Shown one piece after another: positions 17,168 through 24,701 of a stretch of DNA of 64,000 bases. This stretch comes from an uncultured Lachnoclostridium sp. GTDB lineage: Bacteria > Bacillota > Clostridia > Lachnospirales > Lachnospiraceae. Where the stretch lies: assembly GCA_946415315.1 (NCBI GenBank), contig CAMKRZ010000008.1:1-64000 (forward strand). Direction: 5' to 3'. The position numbers and the translations under genes were made by a program. Below the pieces are notes generated by a model that was not told the DNA's origin, did not search any database, and worked only from the letters and a program-made list of their open reading frames with translations. The stretch's first letter is position 1, and each line of letters opens with the position of its first letter.

Positions 17168-17416
17168 TTAATGACTGCGTCCGCCACCCCCGTGAGTGTC
17201 GTCCGTACTCGCCTTGTTAAAATGCATTCGGTTAAGCCTCGGAAGTACTTCACTCTCGTAATGATACGCAATATTGCGAATGTTCTTCGCGCATTTATCG
17301 TTTCCGATTCCTTTAAAACTTCTCTCAACTCCAGATGCGATATCATACAGCTCACGCACCGCGTTTCTGAGTTCCCGTTTGACATCCGATAATTCGGCGT
17401 TCAGATCTCTTGCCAT
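17168..17416 (-). CDS. Small helical protein, possible T7SS effector partner
   Basis: 82 residues, helical over the first 60 (ELSDVKRELRNAVRELYDI), then a disordered tail ending GGGGRSH. No WxG motif. It is encoded 24 bases downstream of the lipase-like gene with a clear AAGGAG site. Small helical proteins of this size beside LXG or TslA-like effectors usually act as targeting partners (Lap proteins); that is the best guess here. Confidence 0.6.
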   Translation of the reverse strand: MARDLNAELSDVKRELRNAVRELYDIASGVERSFKGIGNDKCAKNIRNIAYHYESEVLPRLNRMHFNKASTDDTHGGGGRSH

Positions 17417-17440
17417 GCTGTTCTCCTTTCCGTCTGATCA

Positions 17441-19054
17441 TCAAGGCTGTTCATTGATTAGTTTTGCTTCCAGTTTTTCAAATGAGGTGGCCGTATCGTA
17501 CAGATAATTCTGAATTCCCGACCAACGCTTACCGGTTCCCCAGAAAGGAATCGAACCGATTGTTGCTCCCATGAGGATCCAGTCATCCTGCTTCAGTGAT
17601 CGAATTCTCGATTCCAACTGAGCTATTTTCCGCTGCAGCCTTTCCGTGGAAGCTGCGTATTGTCTCATAGCGTCGGAGCCGACAATGATCTGCGGATGGC
17701 TGGATGCATACTGATAGGATTTACTGAAGTTCCGGTTGTACCAATCGGAAAGCTTTTTCTTTGCATTGTTATATGCATCACCAACAAAGGATTTAAACGA
17801 CTCATACTTCTCTTTTGTCCAATCCGCGAAATCCTTTCCTTTCTGACAAATATAGTCATAAAAGTCTTTAGCATATTGCATTAAATCTTCAAAATCTTGT
17901 TTCGTTTGTTCTTTTATCAATGTCCACATTCCGATTGGAACAGAATATAGTAGTGTATCAAGAATTTGCTTTTTTTCGAAAAAGTCCAATACATCGGAAA
18001 AAACTATTCGCTTTGCAAGTTCCCATCCTATGTTCTTTATGTCTGATAGAACCTCGTCAAAGTTCTCATAGTCACCATTTAGAATAATATCCCAAAACTC
18101 GCATACAATCACTTTTCGTACGTTTTCAGGCAACCCCAGAAAATCATCAAGTGTTGTATCCAACATATCGTCCAGGGCCTTTGCAAACATATCTTGCTCT
18201 TTTCGAACAAATTGCCCTGTTGAAACATCAATTACCCAACAAAATCCATCATGGTCCAGAACCATCGGTTTTCCCGAAGTAGCAACGAAAGAATAATCTG
18301 CTTCATTTAATAATTCCCCAACAACCGCATCATATGGAGCAAAAGACTTGTCCTCCATTAATTTCAACATATCTTTGTAATATGCATTTTTCTTTGCATC
18401 ATCTATAAATCCAGGAGAATCATATGCATATATACCTTTAATTCTTGACTTATACTTAGGATCGCTTTCAAGGAACGAATACATCGAAAGATTGCCGCCT
18501 TTTGAATGTCCTCCCGGTATCAAATCCCCCGGATACTTCTCCGCAATCATATTCATGTAATCTTTCGCATCAATCTGTGCCGGTGTTCCATAGGTGTAAA
18601 ACATATTAGTGTTTTCATGCCATCCTTCAAGCGTACCATCAGTTCCTCTATAAGAAATAAAATGTTGTGCTTGATCCTTACCGTAATCTTCATAAGTTAT
18701 TGTTACTGCCGCAAACTGTTCTACCGTATCATAATTCCCGGTTTCCGCATATGTATGACTCACCTCAGCATAATCGCTCAAAACCATATTCGAATAACGC
18801 GGATTGTCCTTGATCTCCAACAACATATTCTGCATGTTCGGATTGCTTTTACCAAGATTATCCCAATAATCGCTTGTCTCGAGGTTTTCTATTGCCTCCT
18901 GCAGGCTAAGTGAATTACCGCCATTTACATTCAATCCGCCGTTTTCCCATCTCACATAGGAAAGCTCGGATAAAACCAACCCATCCACCTCATTGAACGG
19001 AACGTCTTCGCAAGTATTGTTCTGATACGCAACATACTCCAGTAAATCAGACAT
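17441..19054 (-). CDS. Mbeg1-like (DUF2974) alpha/beta-hydrolase, candidate T7SS lipase
   Basis: The 537-residue protein starts at 19054, where GGAGGAGG precedes ATG. The first 300 residues are an alpha/beta-hydrolase of the Mbeg1/DUF2974 type: FISYRGTDG, the nucleophile elbow GGHSKGG (Ser about 184), IYAYDSPGF (likely catalytic Asp region) and VLDHDGFCW (likely His). Residues from about 330 to the end are helical, with several Trp and a C-terminal coiled segment (AASTERLQRKIAQLESRI). An N-terminal lipase and C-terminal helical targeting domain is the reverse layout described for the staphylococcal T7SS lipase TslA. No Sec signal. The small gene downstream may encode its partner. Confidence 0.75.
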   Translation of the reverse strand: MSDLLEYVAYQNNTCEDVPFNEVDGLVLSELSYVRWENGGLNVNGGNSLSLQEAIENLETSDYWDNLGKSNPNMQNMLLEIKDNPRYSNMVLSDYAEVSHTYAETGNYDTVEQFAAVTITYEDYGKDQAQHFISYRGTDGTLEGWHENTNMFYTYGTPAQIDAKDYMNMIAEKYPGDLIPGGHSKGGNLSMYSFLESDPKYKSRIKGIYAYDSPGFIDDAKKNAYYKDMLKLMEDKSFAPYDAVVGELLNEADYSFVATSGKPMVLDHDGFCWVIDVSTGQFVRKEQDMFAKALDDMLDTTLDDFLGLPENVRKVIVCEFWDIILNGDYENFDEVLSDIKNIGWELAKRIVFSDVLDFFEKKQILDTLLYSVPIGMWTLIKEQTKQDFEDLMQYAKDFYDYICQKGKDFADWTKEKYESFKSFVGDAYNNAKKKLSDWYNRNFSKSYQYASSHPQIIVGSDAMRQYAASTERLQRKIAQLESRIRSLKQDDWILMGATIGSIPFWGTGKRWSGIQNYLYDTATSFEKLEAKLINEQP

Positions 19055-19135
19055 GTCTCCTCCTCCAATTCCCTCAATACCGTTAACAGTGTTCCCGACT
19101 CTATGAAGAAATCGGGAACACTGTTCCTTCAATTA

Positions 19136-19444
19136 TCAACGAAATGCATCAGCAAGCCCGATGTTCGTCGTTTCAGTCTCAAAATATCCTTCCGCTACAT
19201 TTCTGCGCAGGAACGCTACGTACTCTTTAATGATATCCTCATAGCTCTGGAAATACTTTGCTGCAAACTCATTGTAAGCCTTCATGGTTTCCTGTGCAGC
19301 CTCGCCTTCCCAATTCGACTCCAACCCTACGATCGTCGCCTTACTCTCCTCCAGTGTCTCCTTCAACTTCGTGTTAAGAGACTCCAATTCCGCCGCGATC
19401 TGTTCCACCTGATCGGTATTAACCCGAATACTATTACCAGCCAT
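19136..19444 (-). CDS. WXG100 family protein (EsxA-like)
   Basis: 102 residues forming the classical WXG100 helical hairpin: SNWEGEAA at the turn, YFETE (YxxxE) near the end, then the tail GLADAFR. It lies 30 bases downstream of another WXG100 gene, and AAAGGAG precedes the start. Most likely a core secreted substrate, possibly paired with the product of the preceding gene. The tail is shared with the protein encoded at 15065. Confidence 0.88.
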   Translation of the reverse strand: MAGNSIRVNTDQVEQIAAELESLNTKLKETLEESKATIVGLESNWEGEAAQETMKAYNEFAAKYFQSYEDIIKEYVAFLRRNVAEGYFETETTNIGLADAFR

Positions 19445-19474
19445 GTTGTTCTCCTTTCTTCAACTCTTGGTTTG

Positions 19475-19780
19475 TTAGTTCGTAAGCTTTTTCACTTCAG
19501 TGATGTTATTATCCTGGCGTGCTACGTAGTTCGCGCGCTGCTGCTCAATTGCCTCACTTGCGGTGGAGAGTTTGGTCGCCATCATCTTCAACTCTTCCGT
19601 GAAACCATTGATCTGCTCGACGAAAGCAAGGTTGTCCGCGCCTTCCCATGCGGATCCCATCGTATCAGCCTTTTGCAGAAGCTGGTTGTAAATCTCCGTG
19701 TAAGTATCCGAGAGCTCCTTCAGCTTCTGAGAGGCCTTTGCCATCGCCTCAAACGAACCTACATAAATCTGCTTTCCCAT
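19475..19780 (-). CDS. WXG100 family protein (EsxB-like)
   Basis: 101 residues from the ATG at 19780, which follows AAAGGAGACAC; an in-frame ATG six codons upstream lacks such spacing. The hairpin turn reads GSAWEGADN. The C-terminus (YVARQDNN) has no strict YxxxE motif. It is immediately downstream of esaB (22 bases), a position typical of a core Esx protein in Firmicutes systems. Confidence 0.85.
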   Translation of the reverse strand: MGKQIYVGSFEAMAKASQKLKELSDTYTEIYNQLLQKADTMGSAWEGADNLAFVEQINGFTEELKMMATKLSTASEAIEQQRANYVARQDNNITEVKKLTN

Positions 19781-19802
19781 AAAAGTGTCTCCTTTCATTT
19801 TC

Positions 19803-20057
19803 TTATATTAACATGAGACGCGAACCATTCTTGATTCCGAGTTCCGCTATCTCAGTGTTAACATCATACATGCTGCCGCTCTGACTATCACACAAAACGG
19901 CGTCCGCAGATGCTTTATACTCACCTGCAGTCAATTCACTCAGGGCCTGAATAACCATTCGGGTTACTTCGCCCATCCGGCTCTCCAGCGGGATCCAGAC
20001 GTCATAACTTCGTCCGGCTGCCGGAACCAGTATTTCCACCAGAACCTTATTGCTCAT
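19803..20057 (-). CDS. esaB: Ubiquitin-like T7SS protein EsaB/YukD
   Basis: 84 residues with a beta-grasp pattern (VLVEILVPAAGRSYDVWIP as first hairpin, SRLMLI as last strand), as in YukD/EsaB, the small cytosolic ubiquitin-like component of Firmicutes T7SS. The start at 20057 lies 11 bases inside the 3' end of the EssC gene and uses GGAGG within that gene, so translation is coupled. Confidence 0.85.
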   Translation of the reverse strand: MSNKVLVEILVPAAGRSYDVWIPLESRMGEVTRMVIQALSELTAGEYKASADAVLCDSQSGSMYDVNTEIAELGIKNGSRLMLI

Positions 20058-23000
20058 CTTCCTCGTCCTCCGAAACACTGCTCAGCATCTTAACCTTGAC
20101 CATCTGTCCGTTAATCAGGGAGTATCCGAAACCATCGGAAATGTCTTCTCGCAATTCCCGGTTGGACTTATTGCCCTTAAACAGATACTGATCCCCGAAT
20201 CCGGATCCAATCCAGATTACGTTCTTGCCGGTTACAGACGCTTTATACCACTTGCTGTATGATACCCCGTTGAAAGTGCTCACTGGATCTGCTATGACAA
20301 CCCACATCCTGTACTGCGTCTTACCTTTCTCAAGGATCAGTGACAACCGCTCATCTCCGTCCGAACTGAGGCTGTTTCGCAGATCCGACAGCGAGGTTAT
20401 TACGATCATCAGGTCTTCAAACTCTTCGCACTCTACACCCTTTTCAAATGCATCCTTGTACGTATTGTTGCGATATACCGCCTGCTGGAAAATGGTCTGT
20501 ACCATCTCCTCGCACTCTTTCGCTGTTACACACACTTTCTGCACTTGCGGCGTTTCGTTCAGCATTCCTCCTGCATCAAAGATAACCACATGCTGTCCGT
20601 CCGTCTGGCCCACCAGGTCGCAGAAGTCATCGATAAACGACCTGCTTTCCGTTCCGGATGAAGTGACGATGTTAACATAATTATCACCAAACGGATAATA
20701 ATGCACCTTGAGTGAGGATTTCTCGACACCGATCGGAATGCTCCGAAGCGATTTGTCGATTTGATGGTCCATAAGGAATCCAACATCCACATTCTTAGGC
20801 AGAATCGGTATTCGTCTGGCCGTTTCGCCATTCCATTCCTCCCGAAGTTTTTTGCACGCCTTCTGAATAAAGGAGTATGTCTGTTCCCCACCGGTGAGGC
20901 TTGCAATCTGGAACTCATACAGCTCGTCTTTTCTGACAAGTCCGCGTCCCTTAAACTTCGAGGGAACCATTCCTTCCGTCTTACCGACGATCGTTGCGTA
21001 ATCGGTCTCGTCATTCAGCTGAAGGACAAACTGAAGTTTGAAATTCTGGAGCATCTGGAACCGAACGCCGCTACTGCCGAGTACTGTCAGAACGAAGTAA
21101 ATGCCGTATTTAACGCCTTCTCTACTGAGGTAAGATATCGCTTCATCCTTCTCCTCGTACAATTCAACCAACGCTTTGTAATTGTTGATCACGATTACGA
21201 TGGACGGAACCGTCTTTCCGGAGTTCTTGATGTAAGACCGGTAATCACCACCATAATCAGAGAACAGCTTTCTTCGGTTCTCCACCTCTGCGCGCAGCAT
21301 TTTCAGAAGATTTCCGAGTTTCTCTGCTTCATGAGAAAGAATCACTTCCCCGACATGCGGCGCCTGTGAAAATACCCGAAGAGTTTCCGCTGCAAAATCC
21401 AAAATATACAGATTGACTTCATCCGGCGTATGCTCGTGAATCAGGGAATATATCATCGCATTCAAAAACGATGTCTTTCCGCAACCGGCTGCACCGAAGA
21501 CAACCACATTGCCTTCCTCGGAAATAGGCAGTCTCAACAGACATTGCCTCTGCCTTGCCGGATCGTCGTACTCTCCTATCACTGGGTTCAGTATAAACTG
21601 TTCGGACTTCGCTTTGTATTTTGTTTTTACCTCGTCCAGCAAAATAATGCCGGGAATCGGTTCAAGCCACAGCGGACGAATGTGAATGTTCTCATCTTCC
21701 GCTGTTTTTCGGAGATACTCTGTAATTACATCCAGCTGTTTCGGTGCATTTTTGAACAGCGCTTTGCGCTTGTCTACCCGCACCTCACGAATCGGATGAC
21801 CGTTTCTGTCGATCACGACAACGCTGTTATCTTTCTCCTTAAGAACTGTCTCCGAAGGATAATACGGTGCTCCGGACCATGCAGACTGTCCCAACTCGAA
21901 CATTTCGTTGTAACCGACCTGCAGATAGAATCGTCCGGTTTCCTTGAGTTCAGCAGCATCCGGACGCTTCAGCATATCCATACTATCCGTACGTTCCTGA
22001 ACTTTCAGGCATACACGGAATCTGCTGTTACTCCAGATCTGATCATCCACAACACCGCTCGGTTTCTGCGTCGCCAGAATCAGATGAACACCCAGGCTTC
22101 GACCGATTCTCGCCGCGCTTACCAACTGCGTCATGAACTCCGGCTGCTGAGTCTTCAATTCGGCGAACTCATCGGAGATGATAAACAAATGCTGTAACGG
22201 TTCTTTAACCTTTCCTTCACGATACAGGCGCTGGTATCGGTAAATGTCGATATTGCTCACACCGACCGCTTTTCCGGTCTCCGCAAAAATCGCCTGTCTT
22301 CTCTTCAATTCACTCTCGATCGATACGAGTGAACGCTTGATTGCCGCGCCATCCAGGTTCGTAATAATGCCGGCCGTGTGCGGAAGTTTCTCAAAGGATT
22401 TGGCCATCCCGCCGCCCTTATAGTCAATCAACACAAATGCAACTTCATAAGGATGATAGTTCAGCGCTAGGGACAGAATGTAACTGATAATGAATTCCGA
22501 CTTTCCGGAACCGGTCATACCAGCCACAAGGCCATGCGGACCGTGGAATTTTTCGTGCAGATCCAGTTTAAATAGTTCACCGAGAGTATCGATACCGACT
22601 TCTGCGCTCAGCGATTTGCTTGGATCATTTTCCTTCCATCGTGTAGGAGCATTCAGATGTTCAACTTTTCCGACACCGAACATCTCCAGGAACGTGACGG
22701 TTTTCGGCAAAGCCGAACCGAAGACCGACGAATCAAGTCGTACATTTGCCAGCGTGACACTTAATTCTCTGGGCGATACACCGAATTGATCCGACCAGAT
22801 AATATCCGGTTTAAACTCAATGTACTCGCCGGAAATGTTGTCCTTATCGTACAGTTTACCTTTATCTCCGTTCAATTCAACAACCAAAGAACATTCTTTC
22901 GGCAGATTCTTCAGCTCATCATAGAAGGTTATCACGCTCATGCCGCGGTTTTCCTTCTCTGTCAACACTTTCGTTATGATCTCACAACGATCCGCAAGTT

Positions 23001-24615
23001 TCTTGCTGAATGCAAAGAAAAGGTAATACGGATGCACATCCTCCAGATCCTGCGGTGACATCTCCAGTCTGGTCTCAAACTCTCCGTTAAGCTGTGCCGA
23101 TACTTCTTTGGCCTCGTTGATATCCGTGGCGATATAGCGGAAGCTCTTCTCGTCGTTCCAGACATGAGGCAGCCATTTGACGAATCCTAAATCCTTTTCC
23201 TCCGTCGAGTCATAGAGGAAAACAAACTTAACATCATCATAACTGTACAACGCAGAGAGCTGAACAAGCATTCCCTTCGCAAACTGCACAACATTGCTGC
23301 GATTTCCGATTACGCCGGATGCGAAATTCTGCTGCAGCGAGTAACCGATAGGAATGTCCTGAAGCACATTCTCTCTCTCCGCAAGATTATAGAGCTCATC
23401 AACCAGATTATCCTCTTCAATCGTGAAGTGTTTTTCCGGAAAATGAATTTCCGCATCCAGCTTTCCGTTCCCGGTTCCCACGCGAACCCGCAGGAAATCA
23501 TCATGCCATGTAGCTCTTTCCCAGAGAGTTCGCTGAACCTTGTCGATCCGCTGAACACATTCGTAAACCGTGATATCATTTTCACGTCGAATGGCCTTCT
23601 GCAGCGCGCATTCTGCCTCAATTTTCTTTCCGACTTCCTCAAGATACTCTTTATATCGAGTCTGCCGAAGTTGTTCCTTCTTTCTGTTTCGTCTTCGCTC
23701 GTAGATTTTCGTGATGATCGGAAGCAACAGCGTACCGACCATCATACTGCCGCCCATAACGATGGACATCGTATTCTTCGTTATGATCGCGGATACAAGC
23801 ATGGTTGTCGACATCATACCCATTGCAAAGGATGATCCCATAACCAGCGGCCATGGCATTTCATTGGCAATCGGACTTGTCGGCGGTGCATCAATCTTGA
23901 ACTCCGCAGTTTTAACAGTGCGTTTGAATCTGGGAGAGCGATAGAAATAATCCGGCTCATCCAGTTCGTATTCTTCCTCAGCTTCGGAAAACGTCTGTTG
24001 CTCCTGCATGAGAGTGAGTTTTCCCGAAGTGAACACTTTCCCGTCAGGATTATTGATCGCAAGGAAGCCGTCTCCGATAATAATACGCATACCCATTACG
24101 TACACGACATCCCCGAAAACCAGTTTAACACCGGTCGTTCTCTTCGCGTTGACAAACGTACCATTCGTGCTGAGCTCGTCGCTCAAAGACCACGATCCAT
24201 TTTCATACCGCAAAGTGGCGTGAAGCGACGAAACCGTAGCCTCGTTATAGCAGATATCTCGGACACTGACTCTACCGATTGATAAAACGCTCCCCGGAGG
24301 AACCGCAAACTTACGGAAGGTTACTCTGTCTTCCGTTGCAGGTTCCGCCAACACAAGAAACTCTTCCGTGTTATCCTTGCGAAGAGAATACTGCTGCTTG
24401 GGTTCTATCCTGGCACGCTTTACTACAGTGCCTTTGTTATCGATCACCTGAACACGCCGGTTCGATTTGATAAACCAGGAATCCCCGATTCCTTCAATAC
24501 TCACCAGGCGCTCCGGCATATCTCCGTTAGCACCGTAAAGCCAGTACTGACCACTGACTTTCTCCGGAAGGGAAAGATCACGAAATCCAAATCCATCAAT
24601 TAACGTGATTAGCAT
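20047..24615 (-). CDS. essC: T7SS FtsK/SpoIIIE-type ATPase EssC with FHA domain
   Basis: The motor of type VII secretion, 1522 residues. Residues 1-95 form a first FHA-like fold. Residues 105-185 form a second FHA domain with the phosphothreonine-binding residues in place: G114-R115, S129-x-x-H132 and N151-G-T. Two membrane segments lie at about 255-303. The first ATPase domain has the P-loop AGMTGSGKS (about residue 700), Walker B IISDEFAEL and LATQKPSG. The second has FGAAGCGKTS (about 1045) and ILDFAAE. A third, near 1320, has a degenerate P-loop (TSSGTESRS). ATG at 24615 follows GGAGG. Preceded by kinase genes and followed by esaB, so phospho-dependent control through the FHA is plausible. 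Confidence 0.93.
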   Translation of the reverse strand: MLITLIDGFGFRDLSLPEKVSGQYWLYGANGDMPERLVSIEGIGDSWFIKSNRRVQVIDNKGTVVKRARIEPKQQYSLRKDNTEEFLVLAEPATEDRVTFRKFAVPPGSVLSIGRVSVRDICYNEATVSSLHATLRYENGSWSLSDELSTNGTFVNAKRTTGVKLVFGDVVYVMGMRIIIGDGFLAINNPDGKVFTSGKLTLMQEQQTFSEAEEEYELDEPDYFYRSPRFKRTVKTAEFKIDAPPTSPIANEMPWPLVMGSSFAMGMMSTTMLVSAIITKNTMSIVMGGSMMVGTLLLPIITKIYERRRNRKKEQLRQTRYKEYLEEVGKKIEAECALQKAIRRENDITVYECVQRIDKVQRTLWERATWHDDFLRVRVGTGNGKLDAEIHFPEKHFTIEEDNLVDELYNLAERENVLQDIPIGYSLQQNFASGVIGNRSNVVQFAKGMLVQLSALYSYDDVKFVFLYDSTEEKDLGFVKWLPHVWNDEKSFRYIATDINEAKEVSAQLNGEFETRLEMSPQDLEDVHPYYLFFAFSKKLADRCEIITKVLTEKENRGMSVITFYDELKNLPKECSLVVELNGDKGKLYDKDNISGEYIEFKPDIIWSDQFGVSPRELSVTLANVRLDSSVFGSALPKTVTFLEMFGVGKVEHLNAPTRWKENDPSKSLSAEVGIDTLGELFKLDLHEKFHGPHGLVAGMTGSGKSEFIISYILSLALNYHPYEVAFVLIDYKGGGMAKSFEKLPHTAGIITNLDGAAIKRSLVSIESELKRRQAIFAETGKAVGVSNIDIYRYQRLYREGKVKEPLQHLFIISDEFAELKTQQPEFMTQLVSAARIGRSLGVHLILATQKPSGVVDDQIWSNSRFRVCLKVQERTDSMDMLKRPDAAELKETGRFYLQVGYNEMFELGQSAWSGAPYYPSETVLKEKDNSVVVIDRNGHPIREVRVDKRKALFKNAPKQLDVITEYLRKTAEDENIHIRPLWLEPIPGIILLDEVKTKYKAKSEQFILNPVIGEYDDPARQRQCLLRLPISEEGNVVVFGAAGCGKTSFLNAMIYSLIHEHTPDEVNLYILDFAAETLRVFSQAPHVGEVILSHEAEKLGNLLKMLRAEVENRRKLFSDYGGDYRSYIKNSGKTVPSIVIVINNYKALVELYEEKDEAISYLSREGVKYGIYFVLTVLGSSGVRFQMLQNFKLQFVLQLNDETDYATIVGKTEGMVPSKFKGRGLVRKDELYEFQIASLTGGEQTYSFIQKACKKLREEWNGETARRIPILPKNVDVGFLMDHQIDKSLRSIPIGVEKSSLKVHYYPFGDNYVNIVTSSGTESRSFIDDFCDLVGQTDGQHVVIFDAGGMLNETPQVQKVCVTAKECEEMVQTIFQQAVYRNNTYKDAFEKGVECEEFEDLMIVITSLSDLRNSLSSDGDERLSLILEKGKTQYRMWVVIADPVSTFNGVSYSKWYKASVTGKNVIWIGSGFGDQYLFKGNKSNRELREDISDGFGYSLINGQMVKVKMLSSVSEDEEDEQ

Positions 24616-24701
24616 GGATATAACCTCCATTGGGATTATTCTTCCTGTATGCATTCTGTTACAGTTCCGTTACGCGGAATTAATTACTGATCTGATGCGG
24701 A

